Part shown: in pieces, positions 1-12,385 of the stretch
Position numbering within the stretch: position 1 is the first letter of the stretch
Layout of the letters: each line of letters opens with the position of its first letter
Assembly (NCBI GenBank): GCA_047495785.1
Contig: JBLDXI010000017.1
Span: 1,612,001-1,676,000 of the forward strand
DNA from: Lepidodermella squamata
Lineage: Eukaryota; Gastrotricha
Direction of reading: 5' to 3'
Length of the DNA stretch: 64,000 bases
Notes under the pieces: model-generated
The model's input: the letters and a program-made list of their open reading frames with translations, nothing else
Told to the model about the DNA's origin: nothing
Database searches by the model: none
Made by a program: the position numbers and the translations under genes

Positions 1-1
1 C

Positions 2-898
2 AACTGCATTTTGCTTTCAATTATCGGACCGATGAAAGGTCTTGCGCGATATATGGACAGCATGCCATTTGGCGCGGCTGGTTGCTATGTATCCCTTCTT
101 GGCGGGACGGTCATAATGTCGTCCTCCTTGATGATCCTGGCGCTCATCAGTGTCGAGAGGAGACTATGCACAACGACTAGCAACCGTACAGTTCGCGGGT
201 CTCGTTTGATTTGGTACGCCATTGCCGTAGTTGGAGTCACTGTGTTCAGTTTTCTTACATGGCTCGCTGTTTTCTATGGACTAGACGTCATAGAGCCGAT
301 GAATGTTTTGACGGTAAAGGGCCGGGTTACCGCATGTGTTGTCTTCACCAATCGCTTGTCAAGACTTGGCGCCGTCGAACTCATTTTCTTCATTTTAACT
401 TTCATTATACCCCTAGGAATAACTGTGGCAAACTATGGGTAAAATACTTATGCTAATTTGACAAGAACCAATAATGTTGTATCGTTTTTTCTTTTAAGGA
501 TGCTTTGGCGTTACGTCAGAGGCGCGCACACAGCTACAAACTACCCAAGCGAATCAAATGACGACTCGTCCTCAAAAGCGTCCCTAGCAACCAGAAGAAA
601 ATCGTCTAGCAGGGCAGTCAGTTTCAAACATCAAACTAAACGCGAAACTTTTCTCAGTCTCTTGATGGCGCTGTCAGTTGTAGAATATCTACTGCTTATA
701 ATGCCTTTAGAAATTGTTGTTGCAATTGTATGGCTTGATGAGCGTCAAGGACGCGTTTTGAATTCCAATCTGTCATTTGCTGGCTATGTGATGGTTATCA
801 TTGAAGCCTCCTTAAACCCGTTCTTACCAAGTTTCATCAGGCACAGAGCTAATGTGCGCCGGAGCCGTTCCAAAACGGACTCTGGCAGTGAGGCATAG
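2..898 (+). CDS. NKSW-family 7TM receptor 1 (5' partial)
   Basis: Rhodopsin-like G-protein-coupled receptor, cut at its 5' end by the window edge. The reading frame is open from base 2. Exons are 2-438 and 499-898, joined by a 60 bp phase-2 intron with a TTTTAAG acceptor. The visible part starts in TM2 (GPMKGLAR), then has the TM3 Cys, a SVERR box in the DRY position, TM4, TM5 ending in NYG, a basic third loop, TM6 with MPLEI, and TM7 with NPFLPS. It ends in a short basic tail; 278 residues are visible. It is the first of eleven tandem paralogues on this strand. The ligand is unknown. Confidence 0.85.
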
Positions 899-1556
899 AT
901 GAAGATTGATATTAAAATGACGATATTCTTACGAAGCATTTGAAATCTCTAATTGATACCCAGGTATTTTTTAGATGCGCTCCAGGCTATAATGTAGCAG
1001 ATGACCTTGCCAGTGTGAAAACACGCGACTATTTCCCACACCAGGTAGGATATTGTATGCAGTGCCCACTTGCCTGAGGAAGTATTTTTCTTCGCGGCCC
1101 GTAAGTGCATGAAGCCGTGCAAATTATTGGGTGAAGATGCGTATAATAGACCATAGCGTAGCAGTAAAAGAAAACACCCAAGTGCATGCATCGTGAAATA
1201 ATAAAGAGTGATTCTCGCGTACTTATATTCGTCGCGCTGGTGGCTACTATACCGGCTATAAAGTGCGAGCGAAAAAGCTACGAATATATTGAATTTCCAC
1301 TAATACATACGGCCACTGGGCAGCGTTTTTTGTATAGTTGACCATCATCCGGTCGGCAGGCATTCAGTGCTAACAGCCGCCGCCCATAACTACACACTGT
1401 TTTTCGCTCAAATTGTGACATAATAGCGCGCAGAACACGAGCCATTTAAAATATACGCAAACATCGCATATTATATATCAGTCCTCTAAAATAATCGACA
1501 CATTCCGCGATCAAATGACATGCATTGCAATTTTGAAAAATATTGATAGATAGAAG
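899..1556. other. Intergenic spacer, receptors 1-2
   Basis: No supported gene. The spacer is AT-rich with an AATAAA near 1200 and a TATA-like GGCTATAAAG near 1254-1263 that could belong to receptor 2. The one open frame (949-1191, minus) has no family features and no splice partners. Confidence 0.4.
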
Positions 1557-2678
1557 ATGGATTTGTTGAAGTGTTTTACATACCTCGAACCTGAGTCTTC
1601 AATTAACAAGTCTTGGCACTGTCGAACCAATGCCGTCAGCAACACTTCATCAGACTGCGGATTTCTCATCGACCAGCAATTCAATCGCCCACCCAATTGC
1701 GGATATTACGAGGCCGGTCTCATTATTTTCGTTAGCCTCATGGCGTTTCCATGTAATATGGTTGGATACTGGAACTTTTTGAACCGCCAACTGCATCCAG
1801 ATTTACTATTCCTGCTCGGAATTCAGTGTATCTGCAATGTAATGACAGCTTTTATTGGAATATTAAAAGGCTTGGCAAGATCTATGGATTCCTATCCTCT
1901 CGGCTCTCTTGGGTGTTACTTCGCGAATATCGGCGGAGCTTCCCTCTTAACGGCATCGCTTATGGTATTCGCTCTGATAAGCTTCGAACGGCGCCGTAGT
2001 ATTTCGCAGAAAGCTCGTCCAGCGCCTTCCCGAATGGGCGTTTACGCATTGATGGCTTTACTGCTGATAGTTTATAGTTTCTTGTCTTGGTTCTGTTTGA
2101 TGTTCGTTTTTGATGTTATCAAAGTTCACTCCGTCACGAATATCTACTCTATGACTGTTTGCGCCATTTACATCAACAGCCTTTCATCCCATGTTCCTGT
2201 TGAGCTGTTATTCGTCGCCTTGAACTTGGCTATTCCACTCTTAGTGATTCTAGTTAATTACAGGTATGTATCTTCAAAATGGATTAAGCGTTAAATACTT
2301 TTTCCGTTATGCAGAGCAATATGGGCTGAGCTCCGAAAATCGAGCGATGTAGCTCGGAAAGAGCTGTGGGGCTCGAAAAGCGCCTGGCTTGTCCTGATAT
2401 CTCTTGGGAATTCATCAACATCCCCGCAAGCTTCCAAATACCAACAGAAAAGAGAACGGTTCCTCGCTATACTGATGCTGGTATCTCTGTGTCATTTCTT
2501 GGTGTTTCTGATGCCGTTGGAGCTTGCGATCGCTTTAGTTTGGCTTGACGAAAGCAACGACAAGGTTCTCAATTCAAATCTCGTGTTCGTAGGTCATCTT
2601 TTAGTAATCGTCGAAGTAATGATGAACCCATTCCTGGTCAGTTTTGTTCACAAAAGAAGCTGCAATCGAAGCAGCTAA
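1557..2678 (+). CDS. NKSW-family 7TM receptor 2
   Basis: A complete 356-residue rhodopsin-like receptor and the clearest example of the array's family. Exons are 1557-2263 and 2315-2678, with a 51 bp phase-2 intron immediately after the TM5 end (NYR). Visible features: N-glycosylation sequon in NKSW (about residues 17-20), Cys 22/34/48 and QQFNRP (about 40-45) in the extracellular N-terminus; Cys 120 at the top of TM3 and Cys 202 in loop 2 as the usual disulfide pair; SFERR (about 142-146) replacing DRY; MPLEL in TM6; NPFLVS in TM7. The second exon has no good start of its own but reads in frame through the junction. The ligand is unknown; a lineage-specific chemosensory or peptide receptor is an inference. 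Confidence 0.88.
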
Positions 2679-2926
2679 AAAATCGCATGCCAAATACAGT
2701 ATGTATATGTGATGATGAACCATTTTTACTTAAGCTTCTTATTCTTATTGATTTTGGCGAGTGCAATCAAAATACAAGCATTATTTATGTGTCGAACAAT
2801 TTCGGGAGCCTCTTGAATAAAGCTTCGTCTATTTTTGTGATATTCTTCTCTTTGAACTCCTTTTGCATGACGTTCATGCGTACGAATAAATTACAACTTC
2901 CTGCTTAATAATATTACATCAACGGG

Positions 2927-3993
2927 ATGTCTCTATCTGACTGCTTCACGCTTTACGACCCAATTTCAACTCTGAACAAATCATGGCTCTGCTTCCCAAA
3001 ACCGCAGACTTTTTTCTATTCAACAGCCAACAAGTCAACTGTTTGCGGGTTCCTCTACTTCCAGCATTTCAAGCGGCCAACCGACTCGTGTGGTCTTCTT
3101 GAGGCTGCTATAATCATTTTTCTGAGTTTGATGGTGGTTCCATTCAATATCATGGGTTATTTCAATCTGGGCTGTCGGGGGATCAGAGAGGAGATGTTGC
3201 TGTTGCTGCGGATTTTCTGCTTCTTGAACTCAGGCTATTTACCAATTGGAATTTTATTCGCGCTGTCAAGGTTGATCGACACAATGCCGATGGGTAGCAT
3301 TGGCTGTGGAATCGTCTATTATTTAGGTGCTAGCTTTGCGACAACATCGTTGATGGTCTTGACTCTAATGAGTTTCGAGCGACGCTGGGCCGTAGTATGC
3401 CCAAGACGCAACGGCGAGCCTTCTCAAATCAAGAACTACGTCGTAGCACTAATCATTGTTTCATTTTACACCTTCTCAGCTTGTTTTGGCTACTTTTACG
3501 CTCTACCGGCACTTCAAACTATTACATTGATCCAGCATGAATTCCTCGACCCGGTTGCCGCTTGCGCTGTTATTGCAGACCCGTTTCCGCCGAACTTCCC
3601 AGGATGGGCTGTCCTTGCTGTATTAACCTTTACTGTTCCAATATTTTTGACGAGCTACAATTACGTGTATGATATTTCCAAACTTAATTAACCCCAGAGA
3701 ATATATTTCGTTACAGAGCAATAGCGATCTTCTTTTGGAGAATGCGAGGTGGAAATTGGAAGCCGGAAGAATCGCTTGAGCGTAATTTGGCGCTTGTATC
3801 GCTGCTTATCTTGGTCGAATTCGTATCACTCATGCTTCCCATGGTGGCCTCCGTTGTCCTGGTGTGGTTTGATCAAGACGATAGAAAACTGCATTCATCA
3901 ATTTCCTACTTTGGATTCACCTCTGCCTTACTTGGCGCCATTTTAAACCCGTTTCTACCAAGTCTCCTCACGACTTCCGCTTCTGCCGGGTGA
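2927..3993 (+). CDS. NKSW-family 7TM receptor 3
   Basis: Complete 338-residue paralogue. Exons are 2927-3666 and 3717-3993, with the shared phase-2 intron after the TM5 NYV. The N-terminus has NKSWLC and a variant FQHFKRP in place of QQFNRP. TM3 is followed by SFERRWAV; TM7 has NPFLPS. It differs from its neighbours in a very short third intracellular loop (about 20 residues between TM5 and the LERNLAL start of TM6) and in losing the basic RE-FL stretch before TM6, so G-protein coupling could differ. Start chosen at ATG 2927, giving MSLSDCFTLYDP, aligned with the other starts. Confidence 0.86.
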
Positions 3994-4172
3994 AATATAG
4001 TACTGGGTCGTTATCGATTGACAATCGGTTGGTGTTAAGCCCCTTGAAGACTTTTCTAATTTACTGATAGCAAATAGCATTGACAAAATCGATATGAATA
4101 CGCCTCATCTAAGCTGAATGATAAACGCCATGGTATAGAAGTAAAAAATAGGAAACCTAATGTGTGTATATT

Positions 4173-5260
4173 ATGGAGAATTCATCTTGCTTCGCGTTAT
4201 GGGATCCAATCACTTCTGTGAACAAATCTTGGCTATGCATCCGGCAAAATCGAAACGCCTCATGGGACTGCGGTTTCTTATTCGATCAACAATTTAACCG
4301 CCCGGAAGATTGTTATTTATACACTTACGTTGAAGCTGGACTTTTCTTTTTAATCAGCGCGCTATGCCCTCCATTTAACCTTATTGGCTTCCTGAATTTC
4401 AAACGCTGCCGCGTGAAACCAGAGCTGTTGCTGTTGATCGCTGCTCAATGTCTCTTAAATACGTTGTTGGCTGTTGTAGGTGTTTTCAAGGGCCTGGCCA
4501 AGATAATGCCGGGTATGCCACTTGGCTTTTTCGGCTGCTATATATCCTATCTCGGGATGGCAGTTCTAACAACAGCTTCTTCGTTGGTAATCGCTGTAAT
4601 CAGCGTCGAAAGAAGAATTTCTATAACACACTGCGCCATCTCACAGACACCGCGAATTGGGATCTACAGTGGGGTAGTTACAGCGATCATTATATACTGT
4701 AGCCTGTTTTGGCTCTTCGCTCTCAACATTTTCGGTATTTTGATGATTGTTGACGCTGATGGAGGCACAGCTTGTGCGGCCACTTTCAATTCTTTTCCAA
4801 CATATTTTCCCGGAGAAATTTTAATTGCAGGATCAGCTTGCTTTGTACCATTAGCTATCATTATTGTGAACTACGGGTATCGTTTAAACGCTGACTTTTG
4901 CTAATGTTTACGTTAACCATGCCGTTTTGAAGCATGATCATCTGCCACTTGCAAAAAGCTCATTCGTCGATGCAGTCTTCTTTGCTACAACAGACATCTT
5001 CATCATCATCTGTGATCAGAAACCAACAAAACCGTGAGAAGACCATAGCTTTTATAATGGCTATGTCTCTTCTAGAATTTCTCATTCTGATCCTTCCGGT
5101 TGAAATAACTATTGTTTTGGCCTGGCTCGACAGGGAAACGAAACAGCTGCAATCAAATCTTGCTTTCATCGCCTTTTTCTTGGGAATGGTCGAAGCAGCT
5201 ATCAATCCGTTTCTACCAAGTCTACAGCTGCTTTATCAAACGAGAAACAGAAGAGCTTGA
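4173..5260 (+). CDS. NKSW-family 7TM receptor 4
   Basis: Complete 343-residue receptor. Exons are 4173-4876 and 4933-5260, with a phase-2 intron after NYG and a TTTTGAAG acceptor. N-terminal NKSWLC and QQFNRP are intact, followed by a seven-helix pattern with SVERRIS after TM3, a serine-rich third loop, LPVEI in TM6 and NPFLPS in TM7. ATG 4173 (MENSSCFALWDP) aligns with the other family starts; the earlier ATG at 4160 is out of frame. AATAAA signals follow at about 5270 and 5285. Confidence 0.87.
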
Positions 5261-5578
5261 CTGTTGATAAAATAAAAATTGCTAATAAATAAAAACGTTT
5301 TGTAAACGGTTCCCCAGTGATTTATGACTGAGGCCTTTTTATGCCCTTTATTGATCCAACTAATCGATGGAGGCTCATCGTTTTAAGTACAATGGTAACG
5401 TCTCTAGTTTGGCTACACAATAGAAGGTTCTCAAGCTAGTGCTTTAGCAAACATGAAGTGCTAATCGCATTATTGATTGCATTATTTAGCAATAGACTTT
5501 GCATACCCCCTGGCTAGTATTGCCACGCAATAGAAATAGGAGTCCACCAAATTTGTGGTTAAACTTGACCGGATTATC
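5261..5578. other. Intergenic spacer, receptors 4-5
   Basis: Contains two close AATAAA signals just after receptor 4, which fit its 3' end. Nothing else recognised. Confidence 0.4.
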
Positions 5579-6747
5579 ATGGAATTTTTGCAATGCTTGG
5601 CGTTAGCTGATTCAGAAACATCAATTAATAAGTCGTGGATTTGTTTCCACGCAGTTAATTCGTCGATTGAGGAGTGCGGCTATTTCTATGACCAGCAGTT
5701 TAACCGAAATAACCCATTTTGTGGTTTATTCGAAGCTGGCCTTATGATATTGATAAGCCTGCTCTGCATCCCGTTCAATGTGATCGGCTTTTTGAACTTT
5801 AAACGACGGAAAATCAAAGCAGAGCTGCTGTTTCTCATCGCTGCTCACTGCGTCTTCAATTCACTGCTTACCGGCGCTGGATTAATCAAAGGTCTAGCGA
5901 GAGTCATGGATAGTATGCCTCTTGGCGACTACGGCTGTCAGATCACAGGGTTTATCAGCTCAGCGCTGTTGACAGCTTCCTTAATGGTCTATGCTATGAT
6001 TAGTTTTGAAAGGCGCATATGTCTTACTAGTATGGCTCCCAGCCAACAAGCACCACCAAGGATAAGAGCATACGCAGTCGCCTTGGCCTTCATGACGTTC
6101 TACAGCTTCGCATCATGGTTTGTGGTTATGAACGTCCTGGGAGTTGTTAGAGCTGTGAAATTCTCGCCTTTTTACTTGGAAACTCCAGTCGTGGCCTGTG
6201 CTGCCTTTTTTGACGTTTCACCTCACATCTTTCCGGCTGAAACTGTCGTTTTTACAACTGCTACGTTCGCTTTACCGCTTGCCATTATTTGTTCGAATTA
6301 TGGGTTAGTCGGTGGTTTTTAAATGCTAATATGATTGATTTATATTTGATTTTCTATCCCCGCAGAGTGATGCTTTTTACTGTTCAAAGAACACACAGAA
6401 ATTCATTGCAAAGCTCTTTCTTGCCGCGAATTGCTACTGCCAGCAGTCGTAATTCATGGCTCGGAAGTTTGCTTTCGTCCGGTCGAAGCGATACTGCGAT
6501 AATCAAACAACAACGAAAGCGCGAGCGAGTGTTATCGATGACCGTGATATGGTCCCTTGCTGAATTCATATTTTTTATTTCCCCCGTAGAGATAGCAGTA
6601 GTGCTCATCTGGCTTGACAAAAACGGAAGCAAAACTCTGCACTCGACTGTGTTTTTCTATGGTTATCTGCTTGGATTGATCGAAGCAGCGATTAATCCAT
6701 TCCTGCCCAGCTTTTTCTTCAAATCAAGGTTGAATAACAGAAACTAG
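5579..6747 (+). CDS. NKSW-family 7TM receptor 5
   Basis: Complete 368-residue receptor. Exons are 5579-6303 and 6366-6747, with a 62 bp phase-2 intron after NYG and a CCCGCAG acceptor. N-terminal NKSWIC and QQFNRN. SFERRIC follows TM3; KRERVLS starts TM6; NPFLPS ends TM7. ATG 5579 (MEFLQCLALAD) was chosen because it aligns with paralogue starts. It belongs with receptors 1-4: no intron between TM2 and TM3, and NPFLPS in TM7. Confidence 0.87.
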
Positions 6748-7042
6748 AAATTAATTACTGCGCATTTCCTTTTTCAGTGCAATTTTTATTAGTTCATGGC
6801 ATTGTAGCATAGAAGGTAATTTATGAGGTGAATAAAACAATGAGATTCAATATAGTGGCTGAATGCTGATTTTCTCTGCTGCGCAGGATTTATTCGCAAC
6901 TTTTACGTTGTTCTCACGTGGGAATTGCTGTGTGCTATCATTTTTTTAACGCAAAGTGATCGATATCTAGCAAAAAGTCTTTCATCAGATTTGCGGAGAT
7001 ATAACAGTACATGTCATTTGTCATTTGTTCGTAGTTTTTATT

Positions 7043-8460
7043 ATGCTTTCATCTTGTTTCTCGGTGATTGATGACAATTCCGCCGTTAACCAGTCCTGGG
7101 TCTGCTTAAAAGGTATCAACTTTCGGCAGTACGGTTTGGCCACGCGTGATGAACACGCCTGCTTCTTCCTCTACGACCAGCAATTCAATCGAGGCAAGGA
7201 GTGTGACTTTGCACCATATGTCGAAGCTGTTGTCCTGATTTTAATCAGTTTAACCGCTTTCCCAACAAACGTCCTCGCCATCCGCAACTTTTATCGAAAA
7301 CATGTCTCCAATGAATTCTTCCTGCTTATCAGCACTCAATCAATTTTTAATATGTTTATTGGTTTGATAGGAGTATTCCGAGGGCTAGCCAGGTAACTCA
7401 ACGCCCTTTTAACGTCTCCTTAATCAAATTTTACTTGTTATTTCAGAGCAATGCATGACTATCCTTTGGGCTACTTCGGGTGTAATTTGTCGCTTGGCTT
7501 AGGCGCATTCATGTCTTCATCGTCTATGATGACATCAGCGCTCACAAGTTTTGAGCGGCGTCACACCGTCTGTCATTTCGGCATCGATCAAGTACCTCGG
7601 CTAAAACAAATGATTGCTAGCCTTCTTGCGGTTGTTGTCGTTAATGCATTCCTTTGGCTTGTTCCGTTCAATATATCCAACGAGGTGCGAATTCTATCTG
7701 TCCCAATAATTCACGTTGAACATGACAATCAAACCGAATATGTCGAAGTTTGTGCAATCATGTCAGACAACTACAACATTTTCATGAACACTGCCTTCAT
7801 CTCTGTAACTTTCGTCATTCCATTTGTTGCAATCGCGGTCAATTACGCGTATGTTGCGATATCTTTCATGAAATTATATCCTCTGATTTGTCTAATTTTT
7901 TTAGATTGATTTGGAAATTTCTGTGGGAAACCCACTCCACCCACGCCTCAGCAAGTAACACATTATTAATGAACCAGCGGAGGCGAGAGGTATTTCTGAC
8001 AACCGTGACTGGTCTTTCGATCGTTGAATTTCTCTTCAGCTGCCTTCCGCTTCAAATAGCAATTATCCATGTTTTGTATGACCTGCATCACGAACATCAG
8101 CACATTCAGTCCTTCGCAGTGTACCTCGGTCACTGCTTTATGATTATTGATGCCGTAGTGAATCCATTTTGGACGAGCGTCGTGAAAATGAAGGCGGAGC
8201 GCAAAGCGGACCACGGGGATGGCACCTATCACGAGCTGTTAGGTCGCACTTCGTCGTTCCGCGACTCGTGCTTAACGACCAGACCGTCCGCAATTACCAT
8301 CAACTACGAGGGGTCTTACCAACGTATGTCGCCGATTTCGACTCATTCTTCATGCGCTCCGTCACCATCTGGTTCGACTTATGACTTCAGCGCCGCACTG
8401 AATGACAGACCTTCTGGCCATCAGTTTCTCTCTGTACAAAACAGTTACGGTTATCGATAG
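7043..8460 (+). CDS. NKSW-family 7TM receptor 6 (three exons, long tail)
   Basis: Complete 435-residue receptor. Exons are 7043-7392, 7447-7848 and 7905-8460. It is the first member with the extra phase-2 intron between TM2 and TM3 (after GLAR); the TM5 intron is also present. N-terminus has NQSWVC and QQFNRG; SFERRHT follows TM3; RRREVFL starts TM6; LPLQI lies in TM6; NPFWTS in TM7. The C-terminal tail is about 100 residues and rich in Ser/Thr/Pro, unlike the 10-20 residue tails of receptors 1-5. That suggests kinase/arrestin regulation, which is inference. Confidence 0.87.
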
Positions 8461-9096
8461 CCCAAATATCTTATGCGAAGGCCTCATGGGAGGCAGTGAA
8501 AGCGTGAAAGTATAAAGATGATGCAATCACACTGAAACGTGTCTTTCGGCTGAATTGCTATCCGCAGTAATAGCACCCATCTATTGGGAAAACTTACCCA
8601 TTGATTGATACATTGCACCAAGTCGTATTAAAATGCATATAAAAACGGGTTAATTGCAAAAAACTGGGGGACGTTCCACTTTGAAGTAAAACTTATTAAA
8701 TTCAGCGATTGCTGCATTAAAAATTATGATCGCGATTTATTTCAAACAATTTCAATCTGTGAGTCTGTGACTAATCGCAGAATGTACTTGACTGACTTTC
8801 TTCGAAGGCGAAAGGACGAACGAATTAGTTATTCATCATAAACTAGATTTTCCCAGTTGACAAGAAAATAGCAAATTAAAGATGGCAGATATAGACTTTT
8901 AGTCCAGGCACTGTTATTATAAGGATAAGTTGTATAGCGAAATCGGAACAAAAACACAACAGTTATGATTCATTTCATTAGCAAATGGATTACCTGCGGC
9001 TTGGATTATGCTTTTGACACTGATTATATTATGATACACGAGTAAGTCATGAAAAGAGATTGCGAAAAGTGTCCATTTTTGTGAAAGCATGAAAAT
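8461..9096. other. Intergenic spacer, receptors 6-7
   Basis: AT-rich spacer of 636 bp. The minus-strand open frames overlapping its end are antisense shadows of receptor 7. No gene or repeat recognised. Confidence 0.4.
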
Positions 9097-10355
9097 ATGG
9101 AAACTTGTATCGACTTTACGGACCCGATTTCCGCCATCAACAAATCGTGGGTCTGCATCCCACGTTGGCAAGTCGATGGAAATTTGGTGCCTAGAAACGA
9201 AACGATATGCATGTTCATGTATGAACAGCAGTTTCATCGACCTCACCAGTACTGCAGTTACGTGGAAACGGCAGTTTTAATTTTTGTTAGTTTTTGGATC
9301 TATCCCGCGAATTATCAAGCCTTTATCAATTTTCGCAAACGTGGCGTTAAGCGTGAATTCCTACTTCTCGTCGCGATGTTGGGATTCTACAACGCCATCT
9401 GTGGTTTCTTCTTAGTGCTCAAAGCTCTTGGCAGGTAGGATAATGTTCAATTCAATAGTTATATACAGAATTAAAACTTTCCCGAAGGATGCAAGATGAT
9501 TGGCCCTTTGGAAGGTTCGGGTGTCTGTTGTCAATTGGACTTGCTACTATTGTCAGAATGGCAACTTTGCTCGTCATGGCTCTGATGAGTTTCGAACGGA
9601 GATTTTGTGTTGTTAGCATGCATTCTGCTTCAACAGCGAAATCTCGAATGCCATTCGTTGCAACTAGCATTGTTGTTATAAATTTAATATGCTTCGTGTT
9701 TTGGGCTGTGCCAATTATTGAATACAAAGTCATCGACATGCTACCCGTGATACTCGACGAAAGGACTGTTCAGGCGTGTTTTATCTTCCAACATCGAATC
9801 GGCTCCGGTACCTTTCTGGCAATGTTTATCTGTGCTACCTTTGCCCTTCCGCTTTCCGTGATCTGCTTTAATTACACGTGAGAGAATCTCCCTTGCTTTA
9901 TTCGACTTGCCTCAGCACGTTGCCTTTTATATTCCAGATATATTTGGATTTTCGTCCGCAAGAAAAACGCTGAAAGCTCAATCCAAGCCGAAAGCGTAGC
10001 AGTACTTGCCAATTCAAGCGAGCATGTCACCGACCCAGAAGTGCACAAGAGACACAAATTGCTGAAACGTCAACGTAGAAGCGAGGTGTTCCTTTCAATT
10101 CTAATGGGCGGCTCCTTGGTGCAATTCGTTATTTGCGCGATTCCTCTCCAAATAGCGGGCCTGTATATCAACTATGACCGAATGGTGACAAAAGAACACC
10201 GGTCACAAAGTTTCTTGATTTATATCGGAACGTTAATGGTCGCTGTCGACTGTGTTCTGAATCCATTCTGGTACAGCATATTACGATATAAAGCCCATTC
10301 TCATAGCCACATCAGTGGTGCGGCTCATGAGCATGAGCTGACGCCAACAACATGA
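9097..10355 (+). CDS. NKSW-family 7TM receptor 7 (three exons)
   Basis: Complete 381-residue receptor. Exons are 9097-9434, 9488-9877 and 9938-10355; both family introns are present, the first ending CCCGAAG and the second TTCCAG. N-terminus NKSWVC and QQFHRP; SFERRFC after TM3; RRSEVFLS at the TM6 start; IPLQIAG in TM6; NPFWYS in TM7; His-rich short tail. It groups with receptors 6, 8 and 9 by intron 1, the PLQ motif and NPFW. Confidence 0.87.
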
Positions 10356-10658
10356 AAATAATCGAGGCTTTTTAGTGTGTTCCGTTTTTTAATCACCTTT
10401 TGAGTCTATTGCCCAACTTCCGTAGTAGTATGAGCGCTTAAATAAAATATCGACGACGGACACATAAGAGGAAAGGGATTTCCGAATTTCGGAGGCGGCA
10501 CGATTGCTCGCCTAACTGAACATCAAGTGCTCTTGGCCAGGCTTATTACCGCAAGACCTATAAAAAAGTGATGCTCGCATTCTTAATACGAGAGGCCGGA
10601 TATTTATGAGGTTATCCGTTCAAATGTCCTTTTATAGGATTTAGTCTTTTTTGAGTAA
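10356..10658. other. Intergenic spacer, receptors 7-8
   Basis: Contains an AATAAA near 10440, a likely 3' end for receptor 7. Nothing else recognised. Confidence 0.35.
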
Positions 10659-11921
10659 ATGGGTAGCTGTTTCGACTTTACTGACGATGAAACTTCTGTC
10701 AACAAATCTTGGATTTGCGTTCCGGCCAGCCGCCTCCCGGGCACTGAAAATGCATCCGTAGAAATATGTCTTTTTCTGTACCATCAACAACTGCAACGGC
10801 CGAGTGTGTGGTGTGGACGAATCGAAGCAATTGTGATGTTTAGTCTTGCTACTCTGGCGCTTCCTTCAAACGTGTGGGCTGTGATTAACTTTCATAGGAG
10901 GGCTGTTAGCCGAGAATTCCTTCTGCTTATTTCGGCATTAGCTGTCTACAATTGTCTAATAGCAGCAATTGAAATGTTGGCCGCTTACGCAAGGTGATAG
11001 ATTCCTTAAATGTTTAGCCTACCATTTTAAGTTACGATGCATTTGCAGGCTCCAAGATGAGTGGATGCTTGGCCATTTAGGCTGCGTTATATGTGAAGGA
11101 ATCTCGGTTGTCATTTTCACTGCATCAATGCTGTCGATGGCTCTCATCAGTGTCGAAAGGCGCTGCTGCGTTACAACCGTTTCCGCAGTGCAGCCATCTA
11201 GATTTCCGCAATTTGTCATAGCATTGATTGCAATAATCGTTTTCTCGGCTGTTTTCTGGGCATACCCGATATTCTACCAAGAAGTTTATGATACCTTGAC
11301 GCTGCAAATCGATGGCGTCAAAAACGGAACGGTGCCAATTGAATTATGTACCGTTTTCGATTACAAGATGAACAAGGCGATGGTATTTGCCTCATTTGGT
11401 TTGGTCACTTTTTTCGGACCTCTAATTTTAACAGCCTACAACTACACGTTAGTTGATCGATGACTTCTCCAATTACGAATTAAAGCTATTTCCTTTTCAG
11501 ATACATCTGGTACTTTGTTCGAAGGGTGCACAGGACGGAAAGGCAAATTAGATCCCACGTAATGTCTTTGGCAGCTCTTGGCGGTATGGACATTGTTAAA
11601 ACGGTCATGTCGAAGCGCAATTTTCGCCATCAAAGACGTCGGGAAATTTACCTCTCGACTTTGATGGGAATATCCTTGCTACAGTTTATCATCTGCCTGA
11701 TGCCATTGCAAGTGGCGGGATCGTCACTGGTTCATGATCGCATAACCGGCCGATATCAGACGCAATCCTTCTCGTTTTACGTCAGCAACTTGATGGTAGT
11801 GTTGAACGCTGTCATCAATCCCTTTTGGTACAGCCTTGTGCGATACAAGCCTAAATCCACCAAGTTCCTAGCGACGCCTAAAGATTCATCTTTACAAACT
11901 CATGATGAGACACAATCTTAG
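10659..11921 (+). CDS. NKSW-family 7TM receptor 8 (three exons)
   Basis: Complete 384-residue receptor. Exons are 10659-10993, 11049-11447 and 11501-11921, with both family introns in phase 2. N-terminus NKSWIC with HQQLQRP in the QQFNRP position. SVERRCC follows TM3; RRREIYLS starts TM6; MPLQVAG in TM6; NPFWYS in TM7. Closest in visible motifs to receptors 7 and 9. Confidence 0.87.
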
Positions 11922-12385
11922 GGGCATTGATGTTTCCACAGATTTTGTGATGATATCTTTTTTGTATGAAATTTGAGTTATTAGACACAAATCGTAGGTT
12001 CTTTGATGTTTAATCTCAGGTATTGAGTACGAGATTTCCGAATTGCCTTCCTTTCTTCAAGGGCTTTGCGGGAAGGATAAACTCGCTCGATTTTAACCCT
12101 TTTCCAATCGATTATGCATCTAAATTGTTCCATCGACGGTGGGCTGGATAACAGATATCATGAAAAGGATTATCATGAGAACTCGGACGTCTAGATTTCT
12201 AGAATAAGAGACACGATTTCTGATTTGCAGACACTGTTTTCGCAAAAAACCCTGACTTCTGTTCGTCTTAAATTTGCTTTGCACCTGTCTAAAAGGGCTT
12301 ATGTCGCAGCCGGTGGTCTAGAAAGAGGATGAGTTCGGCAATTCATACTGTTAGCTGAATCGGCGAAGCAGGTCATCTCAAAATC
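11922..12385. other. Intergenic spacer, receptors 8-9
   Basis: AT-rich spacer with no recognisable gene, repeat or clear polyadenylation signal. Confidence 0.3.

Noticed and set aside
949-1191. 80-codon minus-strand open frame
   Set aside because: No domain, no splice partner, and it lies in a spacer between tandem genes; probably chance.
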